A stretch of DNA of 64,000 nucleotides, from the NCBI GenBank assembly GCA_041725955.1, contig JBGRQE010000005.1, forward strand, positions 1 to 64,000, given 5' to 3'. The stretch's first letter is position 1; each line of letters opens with the position of its first letter. Below are positions 1 through 8,355 of this stretch, one piece after another. The translations under genes were made by a program, and so were the position numbers. The notes beneath the pieces are model-generated. The model was not told where the DNA came from, did not search any database, and saw only the letters and a program-made list of their open reading frames with translations. Origin of the DNA: JBGRPZ01 sp041725955. Its GTDB lineage: Bacteria; Bacteroidota; Bacteroidia; Bacteroidales; JBGRPZ01.

Positions 1-1626
1 AGCAGAAGTAATATTTAACTGGTCAGATACAGGATTTGGATACATAGTAATACCTGCTTCTTCGATAGAAATTTCTGGAACAGAAACAGCATTTAATTTA
101 AACATACGAGTATTATCAACATATTTACTTGCAGCATCCTGAACCCAAACAACTAATTCCATATTTTCAATATTCCAATCAGAAGGAATAGTATAGGTTA
201 ACTCTACTTTTTGTGTATCGTCACTTGTAAAATCAAGCTTAGTACCTTGAGCATTAGGAAGCATTTTTCTTGAAACAAAGTTTAATTTGTCAAGTGTATT
301 AACTTCTGTTGGCCATGATTGCTTGATATCACTTTCGGTCAAAGACATATATACATTCATATCAGATAGAATATCATCAGCAACCAATCGATTAACTGTT
401 GCAGTAACTTTTAATTCACGAGTATCTTTATCTAAAGTCTTTTCAACATTTAAATCATATGCAGTAAAGAATTTTGCAGCCTCATCATAAACAGGCTTCA
501 AATAACTGTAAATGCTTTGTGTTGCATCTCCACCAGATATAGAATAATATCCATTGAATATAGCTGTTGGAAAACCTTTAATTCCGCATGCAACAATTCT
601 AGCTTGACTATCATCATTTTTATATTTATCACCACTATGATGCTCTACTACAGCAACATTATCATTCTCCACAAATTCATCCATTGCTAAAGCTGATCCT
701 GGACAATACCCACACCAAGTAGCAGTACCTTTTTCAATTAAAACTCGTTTATTAGTTCTATCTACTAGGCCGGTGCGGACATATGCAATTAATTCAGAAG
801 TTGCAAAACCTTCTTGATCAGCTCCAACTGCAGCTACTTGCCATTTATACACACCTTTCTTTTCAACATCTACAGTATGCTTTAAATCAGCAATTGGTGT
901 ATCATTTATTTTAACACCATCTTTATATACATTATAACCATCAATTTCAAAATCATCAGGCTGACCATTATTTACTTTTGCAGAAATATTCCATGCAATG
1001 GTCATTTGTTCATTAGAAATACTTCCTATACCCTTCTCTCCTTGCTCACCAGTAAAGTAAAGTAGATCACTAAAAGTTCTTAGCTGAGAATTTGCTTCCT
1101 CATAAGTAAGAGGGGCAATCTTATCAGTCTTTTCATAATCCTTTACGGCTACAGCTACCAAAAGATTCGATTCTTTTGTAATACTATACTCCTGATCCAA
1201 AGCAACTTCATTAAAATTACCTATTTTAACATTAGAAGCTAATTTACTTGTAATTAAAGTAGGAACCAACTTTTGATTCTCAATAACATAGCTATACAGC
1301 TTAACAGTATAAGTACCTTTTGAATAAGCAAAAAATCTAATTTTTTCAATTTTTGCACCTTCAAAACTTTTAATTAGATCAGAGCTTAAACGAATCATGC
1401 CCTCAAACTCAGACTTATCTTGCATTCCAAAGCATGCTTGTGGACTTCCAGATTCAAACCCAAAATACATAAAGTCGTCAGGAGCAGCCCAAGACAAATC
1501 AACAGTAGTCTCATTTTGTTGATTTTCTACATTAAACTCCTTAGGAGAAAAAATCACCTGTGCATTTGAGGCACTATACGCCCCAAACAAAAACAAGAAT
1601 GCAAAAAGCTTGTAGAACTTTTTCAT
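1..1626 (-). CDS. Secreted thioredoxin-fold (Omp28-like) protein with T9SS sorting domain, 3' end outside window
   Basis: The frame stays open for 542 codons from the ATG at 1626 to the window edge, so the C-terminus is missing. Residues 1-22 form a signal peptide (MKKFYKLFAFLFLFG...SNAQ). A middle part contains a fibronectin-like stretch (about 205-285), followed by a thioredoxin-like segment with the redox motif C305-G-Y-C308 in TATWCGYCPG. The last visible residues, YPNPVSDQLNITSA, are the start of a type A T9SS C-terminal sorting domain. I infer a protein exported by Sec, then secreted or anchored on the surface by T9SS, with possible thiol-disulfide activity. The fold resembles Omp28-related proteins of Bacteroidota. 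The substrate is unknown. It diverges from thiC across about 300 bases. Confidence 0.8.
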   Translation of the reverse strand, partial: MKKFYKLFAFLFLFGAYSASNAQVIFSPKEFNVENQQNETTVDLSWAAPDDFMYFGFESGSPQACFGMQDKSEFEGMIRLSSDLIKSFEGAKIEKIRFFAYSKGTYTVKLYSYVIENQKLVPTLITSKLASNVKIGNFNEVALDQEYSITKESNLLVAVAVKDYEKTDKIAPLTYEEANSQLRTFSDLLYFTGEQGEKGIGSISNEQMTIAWNISAKVNNGQPDDFEIDGYNVYKDGVKINDTPIADLKHTVDVEKKGVYKWQVAAVGADQEGFATSELIAYVRTGLVDRTNKRVLIEKGTATWCGYCPGSALAMDEFVENDNVAVVEHHSGDKYKNDDSQARIVACGIKGFPTAIFNGYYSISGGDATQSIYSYLKPVYDEAAKFFTAYDLNVEKTLDKDTRELKVTATVNRLVADDILSDMNVYMSLTESDIKQSWPTEVNTLDKLNFVSRKMLPNAQGTKLDFTSDDTQKVELTYTIPSDWNIENMELVVWVQDAASKYVDNTRMFKLNAVSVPEISIEEAGITMYPNPVSDQLNITSA

Positions 1627-1923
1627 TGAATTAATTTTTTAGTTTAAAACCCAATAATTTTATATGGAAACTATACGGCACAACAGAAAATAAGGTTATA
1701 AAGATTAATTCAAAGGAATGAATTATACTTTGTTCTCTTTCTTATATTAATATCTATTGCATCAAATAAAATACGTCTCCAATTGAAAGCCAAATCTAAA
1801 TTGTTTATAGATAAATTCAAAATTTATATATCTTTTTTTTTACACAAGGCAGTATGTTTGCGAAAAGCAAAAAAGAAATCTCTCAATTCTCTGAATTAAC
1901 GTTTAAATATTCCAAGGAAATTC

Positions 1924-1931
1924 TATATTTG
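1924..1931 (+). promoter_or_regulatory. Bacteroidota -7 promoter box of thiC
   Basis: TATATTTG matches the Bacteroidota -7 consensus TAnnTTTG. It lies just upstream of the TPP riboswitch, placing the transcript start near 1937-1940. A -33 element is not convincing. The rest of the 1627-1923 gap shows no gene; it holds the divergent upstream regions of the secreted protein and thiC. Confidence 0.5.
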
Positions 1932-1945
1932 TCGTCCATAAATAA

Positions 1946-2026
1946 AAATGGGGGGTGCCATAATACGACGGGCTGAGATCATACCCTTTGAACCTGAATC
2001 AGGTAATTCTGACGAAGGGACAAACT
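1946..2026 (+). promoter_or_regulatory. TPP riboswitch (THI element)
   Basis: The conserved THI-box blocks occur in order and spacing: GGGGGTGCC at 1951-1959, GGCTGAGAT at 1971-1979, ACCCTTTGAACCTGA at 1983-1997 and GACGAAGGGA at 2011-2020. This is the thiamine-pyrophosphate aptamer. It precedes thiC by about 125 bases, so thiamine-dependent control of thiC is expected. The P1 helix is weak by eye, so the outer boundaries are approximate. Confidence 0.93.
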
Positions 2027-2119
2027 GCTATCCTGACAAAATATTAACCCTCATTGATTTGTCTTTTAAAAAAAAGGCAGGTTGGTGATTTGAATATTTA
2101 ATTTAAACGGAAGTAGCCC

Positions 2120-2143
2120 ATTTTAGGAGAAACCTTCTAAAAT
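2120..2143 (+). promoter_or_regulatory. Start-proximal hairpin in the thiC leader
   Basis: A 10-bp stem (2120-2129 with 2134-2143, one G-U pair) closes a 4-base loop and ends 8 bases before the thiC ATG. The left arm contains AGGAG. No U-tract follows, so it is not an intrinsic terminator. It may be part of the riboswitch expression platform acting on translation; this is inference. Confidence 0.45.
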
Positions 2144-2151
2144 TTGGTGAA

Positions 2152-3978
2152 ATGAACGACAATACAAAGACAAATTTAATTCGTACACAAAACAGTTTTC
2201 CAAACTCAAAAAAGGTATTTATACCTGGCAACATTCACGATATTAAAGTACCTATGCGTGAAATTGAGTTAAGTGCCACCAAAGATTATGATGGCAATAC
2301 CATTGAAAACCCCAATCTAATTGTATACGATACTTCTGGTCCTTATACCGACCCCAATATAAAAACCAATTTAAAGATTGGGCTTCCTCAAATTCGTGAA
2401 GAATGGATAGATAAAAGAAAAGACACTCAGAAATTGGAAAATCTTTCTTCCAATTATGGACGCGAGCGCATGAACGATTCTTCATTAGATAGTTTACGCT
2501 TTGAACATGTAAATCAACACCCACGAAAAGCAGCCAAAGGTAAATGTATAACACAAATGGCTTATGCAAAACAGGGAATAATTACCCCTGAAATGGAATT
2601 TGTTGCTATTCGCGAAAATAGAGGTATTGAACTACTGGAAGATTATGAAAAAAATCATAATCAGAAATACCCTTATGGTGAAATTCCTAAAAACATAATT
2701 ACGCCAGAATTTGTATGTAAGGAAGTAGCAGCAGGAAGAGCTATTATTCCAGCAAATATAAACCACCCTGAATCTGAACCTATGATTATCGGAAAGAATT
2801 TTCTGGTAAAAATCAATGCCAATATAGGAAATAGCCCTACGACTTCCAGTATTGACGAAGAGGTAGAAAAAGCTCGTTGGGCTACACACTGGGGTGCAGA
2901 TACAATAATGGATTTAAGTACAGGGAAAAATATTCACGAAACACGTGAATGGATTATCAGAAATTCTCCTGTTCCTGTGGGTACTGTTCCTTTATATCAA
3001 GCTCTGGAAAAAGTTGAAGGTAAAGTAAATGATCTGAACTGGGAAATATTTAAAGACACATTAATTGAACAGGCAGAACAAGGTGTAGATTATTTTACTA
3101 TTCACGCTGGATTAAGATGGAAGCATATCCCCTACACTATTAAAAGAACTACAGGAATTGTCTCCCGAGGTGGTTCTATTATGGCTAACTGGTGCTTGTC
3201 GCATCATCAAGAGAGTTTCCTATATACACACTTCGATGAAATTTGCGATATCTTAGCAGCATATGATGTTGGTATATCTTTGGGTGATGGCCTAAGACCT
3301 GGATGTACTCTTGATGCAAACGATAAAGCTCAAATAGCAGAATTAATAACCCTTGGAGAACTTACCAAACGTGCATGGGATAAAAATGTACAGGTTATGA
3401 TTGAAGGGCCTGGCCATGTTCCATTAGACAAGATTGAAGAAAATATGGATTTGGAATTGAAGTATTGCCATGAAGCACCATTTTATACCTTAGGTCCAAT
3501 TACTACTGATATCTCTCCTGGATACGATCATATTACCTCTGCTATTGGAGGTACCTTTATTGGATGGAAAGGAACTTCAATGCTTTGTTATGTTACTCCA
3601 AAAGAACATTTAGGCTTACCAAATAAAGATGATGTTAAAGTTGGTGTAATTACATTTAAAACAGCAGCACATGCAGCCGATCTTGCGAAGGGCTTCCCGG
3701 GTGCAAGTTTCCGAGATAATGCAATGAGTAAAGCTCGTTTTGAATTTAGATGGAAAGATCAGTTTTGTCTGGCATTAGATCCTGAAACAGCACTTAAATA
3801 TCATGATGAAACACTTCCTGATGAAGGCTTTAAAGCTAAACATTTTTGTTCTATGTGTGGAGAGCACTTTTGCTCTATGCGCTCATCACACGAACTAAGA
3901 AAAAAAGCAAAAGAGCTTGATTTAAAAACAGAAGAATTTAAGGACGCTGGGGGAAACGTTTACCTCGGACAAGAATAA
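2152..3978 (+). CDS. thiC: Phosphomethylpyrimidine synthase ThiC
   Basis: ThiC is the radical-SAM enzyme that rearranges aminoimidazole ribotide into HMP phosphate for the pyrimidine half of thiamine. The 608-residue protein has the long-form N-terminal extension (up to about 150). The core includes NFLVKINANIGNS, EKARWATHWGADTIMDLSTG and IEGPGHVPLDKI. The C-terminal iron-sulfur motif Cx2Cx4C is at C566, C569 and C574 (CSMCGEHFC). The gene is preceded by a TPP riboswitch, which fixes its pathway. No other thi genes follow: transcription should stop at the hairpin at 3992, and the next gene is a histidine kinase, so the rest of the pathway must be elsewhere. Confidence 0.98.
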   Translation: MNDNTKTNLIRTQNSFPNSKKVFIPGNIHDIKVPMREIELSATKDYDGNTIENPNLIVYDTSGPYTDPNIKTNLKIGLPQIREEWIDKRKDTQKLENLSSNYGRERMNDSSLDSLRFEHVNQHPRKAAKGKCITQMAYAKQGIITPEMEFVAIRENRGIELLEDYEKNHNQKYPYGEIPKNIITPEFVCKEVAAGRAIIPANINHPESEPMIIGKNFLVKINANIGNSPTTSSIDEEVEKARWATHWGADTIMDLSTGKNIHETREWIIRNSPVPVGTVPLYQALEKVEGKVNDLNWEIFKDTLIEQAEQGVDYFTIHAGLRWKHIPYTIKRTTGIVSRGGSIMANWCLSHHQESFLYTHFDEICDILAAYDVGISLGDGLRPGCTLDANDKAQIAELITLGELTKRAWDKNVQVMIEGPGHVPLDKIEENMDLELKYCHEAPFYTLGPITTDISPGYDHITSAIGGTFIGWKGTSMLCYVTPKEHLGLPNKDDVKVGVITFKTAAHAADLAKGFPGASFRDNAMSKARFEFRWKDQFCLALDPETALKYHDETLPDEGFKAKHFCSMCGEHFCSMRSSHELRKKAKELDLKTEEFKDAGGNVYLGQE

Positions 3979-3991
3979 AATTCATACATAT

Positions 3992-4028
3992 AAAGGCTAT
4001 TCAATACTTTTTGGATAGCCTTTCCTTT
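3992..4028 (+). terminator. Rho-independent terminator of thiC
   Basis: AAAGGCTAT...ATAGCCTTT inverted repeat (3992-4002 with 4013-4023, one mismatch) followed by a T-rich run. Nearly the same sequence recurs in opposite orientation at 56264-56299. Confidence 0.8.
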
Positions 4029-4036
4029 TAAATTTG

Positions 4037-4044
4037 TATCTTTG
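4037..4044 (+). promoter_or_regulatory. -7 promoter box of the sensor kinase gene
   Basis: TATCTTTG matches TAnnTTTG and lies 87 bases before the ATG at 4132, just after the thiC terminator. This predicts a leader of about 80 nt. Confidence 0.4.
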
Positions 4045-4131
4045 AACAGACCTAAACCTATATAAAGCTCTATATCCGAGATAATAAAACATAAAAATCG
4101 CTGTTTCTATTTAGAATCTGGCTGATATACT

Positions 4132-5112
4132 ATGGTAAATATTTTGGCGCTTATAATATCTAGTTTTGTCCAAGTTTTGGCATTTGTCTTAGCTTTTGGA
4201 CTAACCATAAAGCTTAAAGCTTGGAAATATAAACTGCCCATGCTAATGACAACTATTGGGCTGTTCCTTCTATTGATAAGACGCGCACTAGAATTCTGGT
4301 CATTAAATGCCTTTATCTACGATATGAGAATGGCTGAAATACTAGGCTATCTTGATATCTTTATCCCTATATTCTTAAGTTTCTCTTTACTCTTTATATA
4401 TAAAATCAGTAGAATGGTAAGTCTTCTGGAAGTCTTAAAATTCAAGTCTGAACAGAAAATATTATATACCATTATCCATACCGAAGAAAAAGAAAGAGAG
4501 ATCTTAGCAAAAGGAATACATGACAACCTAGGCCCTATGCTCTCAACAATTAAATTAAGTTTGTCGGCTATTGAACCTCATGTAAATGAAAGTGGGTTAA
4601 CTATATTAAAGAACAATCAAGATACTATTGATAAAGCAATTACGCATATAAGATCTATCTCTAATAGAATTAGCCTTCATGTACTCAAGAAATTTGGATT
4701 AGAAAAAGCATTTAACAGCTTCTTAAAGAAATTAGATATTCCGGAAAGCTTAACAATTAACTTTATTTGCTCCTTAAACAAGCAAAGAATAAAAAATTAT
4801 AATGTTGAAATTGTTTTGTTCCGATTCCTAATCGAAACCACAGAAGAAGCTTTGAAGTTTGGTGGAAAACACAAAATTTCAATAAATCTTTTTGAGATTA
4901 ATAACATGCTTTTTTTAAATTACAAGCACAGTTCCGCCTTGTTTAAACCAGAATATCTTTTAAAACACAGTTCTTCCGATTATATACCAAATATGATTAT
5001 TCGCATCAAATCCTTAAAAGGAGATATTTCCATACAAAGATCTGAAAGTAAAGGGACTCATATTTCGGTAAAGATACATCTGAAAAACAATGACAATAAG
5101 AAATTAAATTAG
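4132..5112 (+). CDS. Membrane histidine kinase (NarL/DesK-type, HisKA_3) with degenerate ATPase domain
   Basis: The protein has three predicted membrane segments (about 4-27, 35-50, 71-91). The dimerisation domain carries the H box EREILAKGIHDNLG with phospho-acceptor His130. The following helix (VLKKFGLEKAF) is typical of HisKA_3 kinases. The catalytic ATPase domain is unusual. The N-box region reads IETTEEALKFG (235-244), with Glu238-Glu239 where Asn is expected. No DxG motif is visible, and only the final GTHISVKI resembles a G2 box. It is followed after 107 bases by a NarL-type regulator, so the two probably form a pair. With those motifs lost it may act as a phosphatase or scaffold, or use a non-standard nucleotide site. 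The signal is unknown. Confidence 0.8.
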   Translation: MVNILALIISSFVQVLAFVLAFGLTIKLKAWKYKLPMLMTTIGLFLLLIRRALEFWSLNAFIYDMRMAEILGYLDIFIPIFLSFSLLFIYKISRMVSLLEVLKFKSEQKILYTIIHTEEKEREILAKGIHDNLGPMLSTIKLSLSAIEPHVNESGLTILKNNQDTIDKAITHIRSISNRISLHVLKKFGLEKAFNSFLKKLDIPESLTINFICSLNKQRIKNYNVEIVLFRFLIETTEEALKFGGKHKISINLFEINNMLFLNYKHSSALFKPEYLLKHSSSDYIPNMIIRIKSLKGDISIQRSESKGTHISVKIHLKNNDNKKLN

Positions 5113-5219
5113 CGTTATATTTATTGGCGGAAACCCTAATTACAAAGCCTTCTCAAAGGAACACCCCAAGAAGGTTTTGATTTGACCTATTTTAAATTAC
5201 TTTTAAGCCCTAATTAACT

Positions 5220-5870
5220 ATGAGCGAAAAAAAGATAAATATTCTTTTGGTAGATGACCACAAACTATTTAGAGATGGTTTGGTCCTATTGCTCTCCACC
5301 TTTGATGAAATAGATACAATACACCAAGCAGGCAACGGAAAAGAAATGGTTGATTTTTTGAATAACCAAGACGTTGATTTAGTTCTTACAGATATAAGCA
5401 TGCCTGTAATGGATGGTATTGAAGCAACCAAATTAGCCTTAGAAAACAAACCCAATTTAAAAGTAATAGCTCTTACCATGAATGATGAAGAAGAGTATTA
5501 TTACAAAATGATTGAAGCAGGTGCCAAGGGCTTCTTATTGAAGGATTCAAAAATCACAGAAGTAAAATCTGCTATAGATAAAGTACTTGAAGGTGAAAAT
5601 TATTTTTCACAGAACTTTATGTATAACCTTTTACGAAACATCAAAGACAAAGAGTTTATTAAAGAAAATTCTTTACTATCCGAAAGAGAACAAGAAATTC
5701 TTTTTCTAATTTGTAAAGGAAATTCAAATCAAGAAATTGCTGATCAACTTTTTATTAGCAAAAGAACAGTAGATAAACACCGTGCCAATTTATTAGCAAA
5801 AACAAACACCAAAAATACTGCTAGCTTAGTAATGTTTGCAATTAAAAACAAGCTGGTAAATATTGATTAG
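5220..5870 (+). CDS. LuxR/NarL-family response regulator
   Basis: The N-terminal receiver domain (6-120) has the acidic pocket VDDH (11-14), the phosphorylation site Asp58 in LVLTDISMPVMDG, and the conserved Lys108 in GFLLKDS. The C-terminal helix-turn-helix (about 150-212) contains LSEREQEILFLICKGNSNQEIA and SKRTVDKHRANL, the standard LuxR-type recognition region. All receiver residues needed for phosphotransfer are present, in contrast to the altered kinase just upstream. It is probably a DNA-binding output regulator for that kinase; the target genes cannot be read from the sequence. Confidence 0.93.
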   Translation: MSEKKINILLVDDHKLFRDGLVLLLSTFDEIDTIHQAGNGKEMVDFLNNQDVDLVLTDISMPVMDGIEATKLALENKPNLKVIALTMNDEEEYYYKMIEAGAKGFLLKDSKITEVKSAIDKVLEGENYFSQNFMYNLLRNIKDKEFIKENSLLSEREQEILFLICKGNSNQEIADQLFISKRTVDKHRANLLAKTNTKNTASLVMFAIKNKLVNID

Positions 5871-5898
5871 GTAAAATTTTAATCATCCAAACTTTCTT

Positions 5899-5906
5899 TA
5901 TTTTTG
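5899..5906 (+). promoter_or_regulatory. -7 promoter box of the phosphatase gene
   Basis: TATTTTTG (TAnnTTTG) ends 18 bases before the ATG at 5925. It supports that ATG over an in-frame TTG at 5904 that lies inside the box. Confidence 0.5.
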
Positions 5907-5924
5907 GGGAAATTTTATATAAAT

Positions 5925-6425
5925 ATGAAAAGGTATAAGGTATTATTTGTTTGTTTGGGCAATATTTGTCGATCGCCAAGTGCTGAAGCGATTTTTAGAA
6001 AAACAGTTTTTGATGCTGGATTAAACAAATATTTCCATATTGATTCTGCAGGCACATCTGCATATCATAAAGATGAAAAAGCAGATCAGCGTATGGCTGC
6101 TCATGCCAAGAAACGTTCTTATGATCTTTCAAGCATTAGTCGCCCTCTCAATGAAAACGACACCTCTGAATTTGACATGATTATAGGTATGGATCAAGAC
6201 AATATCAATGGGATACATGAGTTCGTTCGCAACGAACATGAACTATCTAAGATTTATAAGATGACCGATTTTTGTAGTAAACATGATATTTCTTATGTCC
6301 CGGATCCATATTATGGAGGAGATGCAGGTTTTGAGCTCGTTATTGATATATTAGAAGATGCATGTGAAGGTCTATTAGAATTACTGTGCAATAAGTTAGG
6401 GTTAAAGAAACCCCAACAACAGTAA
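5925..6425 (+). CDS. Low-molecular-weight protein tyrosine phosphatase
   Basis: The 166-residue protein starts MKRYKVLFVCLGNICRSPSAEA. The P-loop CLGNICRS is the CX5R(S/T) signature of LMW-PTPs, with nucleophile Cys10. The general-acid loop DPYYGG follows near residue 130. It hydrolyses phosphotyrosine, or arsenate-type substrates in some relatives. An in-frame TTG upstream would add seven residues, but the ATG at 5925 starts right at the domain and follows a promoter box. The gene stands alone and converges on a secreted protease across a shared terminator. In other bacteria such enzymes often act on capsule tyrosine kinases; none is visible here. Confidence 0.93.
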   Translation: MKRYKVLFVCLGNICRSPSAEAIFRKTVFDAGLNKYFHIDSAGTSAYHKDEKADQRMAAHAKKRSYDLSSISRPLNENDTSEFDMIIGMDQDNINGIHEFVRNEHELSKIYKMTDFCSKHDISYVPDPYYGGDAGFELVIDILEDACEGLLELLCNKLGLKKPQQQ

Positions 6426-6435
6426 ATCAAAAATA

Positions 6436-6475
6436 TTGAGGCTGTTGCAATTTGAAAATTTCACAACAGCCTCAA
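6436..6475. terminator. Bidirectional terminator
   Basis: A perfect 12-bp inverted repeat (6436-6447 with 6464-6475, TTGAGGCTGTTG / CAACAGCCTCAA) lies between two convergent genes. Confidence 0.75.
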
Positions 6476-6478
6476 CTA

Positions 6479-8197
6479 TTATTTTTTTATAAATTTCTTT
6501 CTACCCATCACTTTCCCTTTTCTCTCAACTTCAACAAAGTACAAACCACTCGAAAGTTCTGATATTTCTATTAATATAGGCTCTAAACTCTGATAATAGT
6601 TTAAATTTAATACCTGTTTACCAAGAAAATCATACACACGAATCATAATTTCTCCATAAAAAGGTTTATCATACTGTAAAAACAGAACGTTGTAAACTGG
6701 ATTAGGGAATAAACAGAACTCAAAATTATCAACATCTCTCAAAACAGCTCCTTCTAACAGATCGCTTGCTAATTCAAAATTTGGAATACCATTACCTATT
6801 CGTGGATTTTTTCCTCCATTCTTATAATTCGATGATGATTGAGCTATAAATTTAATTAATTGTGAAGCAGGAGTATTATCAAATTTCTGCATAAAGCAAG
6901 CCATTATTCCTGCAATAACAGGTGATGAAAAAGAAGTTCCATTTCCTTTAGAGATATCATTACTTCCAGTACACAATGCTGTTCCCTCACCAATTGCTAC
7001 AACCACAGGGTTATTTCTACCATCATAAGTTAACCCTTGAGAACTAAATGACGCATAATTCAAATTACGATCAACAGCACCTACAGACATAACTCCTATC
7101 CCATCTGCAGGAGCCGACAATTTATTATACTTATAATTATTCCCATCATTTCCATTACTATTTACTACAAGCATACCAACCTTTACTGCATAGGATGCAG
7201 CTTGACTTACTACTGTTTTATTTCCTGTCATATCAGCATAAGTATGATTCCACACCGATCTATCAAAAGTTACATACCCAAGTGATGAGTTAATTATATC
7301 AATCCCTAAACTATCGGCATACTCTGCTGCTGAGGCCCAATTATACTCTTCAATTAATTGTTCACTACGTTTATCTTCGCATCGTAACAAATAATAATCG
7401 GCATTTGGTGCAGTACCTATATAGCGTCCATTAATAAATCCTGCCATTGTGGATAATACAGAGGTTCCGTGCGTTGAGTGATCCATAATATTCAACTTAC
7501 GATTAGGATTTACAAAATCTTTTTGAACCTTTAGTCTATTTGAATTAAGCAAATAAGTGAAAGCAGGATGTTTATCTAAATTAACAAATCCAGCATCCAA
7601 AACTGCAATTTTCACTCCTATTCCTGTAAATCCTTGCTTGTGCAGAGAAACTCCATTTAAAGATGAAATCTGCAAATCAGCAGCTCCATAATCCCAATTT
7701 CCTGAAGATATCGAAGCACTTTGTTTTAAATAATTTTCAGAAAATTGATTTTCATCAAGAGATTCATCTATTTCAATAGTTTCACCTTCAAAAAAAGACT
7801 TACTTTGCTTAGAAGCATCCCTATATATAACAGAATATACAAGTTGGCATCTTTTTACAAATGGAAGATCACTAAAGTCAAAATTCGCACCTGGCTCTGG
7901 CTTTACAGTTACTCCATTAAACCATTTGGTAGTATTTAAAATTGTAAAACCTTTTTTCTGTATCGCCTGAACATATTTATTATTTACAGGCAAATCTCTT
8001 TTTGTTATTTGAGAATTGTTTTTTTCTCTTCTTTTGAGGGACTCATAACTCAAAAATTCTTTCGGATTATCAATAGAATAACCACAATCTTTTTTGTCGG
8101 TAAATTCAATAAAATATTTTTTACTACCCAGATTCTGCGAAAGACAAAATACTGTGCTTAAGGTAAAAAAGAATAACATTAGTAATACTTTTCTCAT
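6479..8197 (-). CDS. Secreted subtilisin-like serine protease (S8) with T9SS sorting domain
   Basis: Residues 1-20 are a signal peptide. The region up to about 165 looks like a propeptide (I9-like). The catalytic triad is clear: Asp201 in IAVLDAGF, His243 in HSTHGTSV and Ser422 in GNGTSFSSPVIAG, with the oxyanion Asn in VVNSNGNDG. The C-terminal about 80 residues (from LFPNPVYNVLFLQ, with SGLYFVEVE and ending GRKKFIKK) form a type A T9SS sorting domain. I infer a cell-surface or secreted endopeptidase of a gliding or proteolytic Bacteroidota. Length (572) is normal for the class. The ATG at 8197 gives an ideal signal peptide. It is monocistronic, with a shared terminator downstream. Confidence 0.95.
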   Translation of the reverse strand: MRKVLLMLFFFTLSTVFCLSQNLGSKKYFIEFTDKKDCGYSIDNPKEFLSYESLKRREKNNSQITKRDLPVNNKYVQAIQKKGFTILNTTKWFNGVTVKPEPGANFDFSDLPFVKRCQLVYSVIYRDASKQSKSFFEGETIEIDESLDENQFSENYLKQSASISSGNWDYGAADLQISSLNGVSLHKQGFTGIGVKIAVLDAGFVNLDKHPAFTYLLNSNRLKVQKDFVNPNRKLNIMDHSTHGTSVLSTMAGFINGRYIGTAPNADYYLLRCEDKRSEQLIEEYNWASAAEYADSLGIDIINSSLGYVTFDRSVWNHTYADMTGNKTVVSQAASYAVKVGMLVVNSNGNDGNNYKYNKLSAPADGIGVMSVGAVDRNLNYASFSSQGLTYDGRNNPVVVAIGEGTALCTGSNDISKGNGTSFSSPVIAGIMACFMQKFDNTPASQLIKFIAQSSSNYKNGGKNPRIGNGIPNFELASDLLEGAVLRDVDNFEFCLFPNPVYNVLFLQYDKPFYGEIMIRVYDFLGKQVLNLNYYQSLEPILIEISELSSGLYFVEVERKGKVMGRKKFIKK

Positions 8198-8355
8198 AGC
8201 AAACTTCTATTTCTTATTATTCATATAACTCCAAAAGGTAAAAATATTTACATAAACATAAACCCTATATACAAAATAATTGTTAAACCGCCATAGCAGT
8301 TGAATAAAAACTACTATCAGTAAATTTCAATATTACGATTTAAATTCAAAACATC

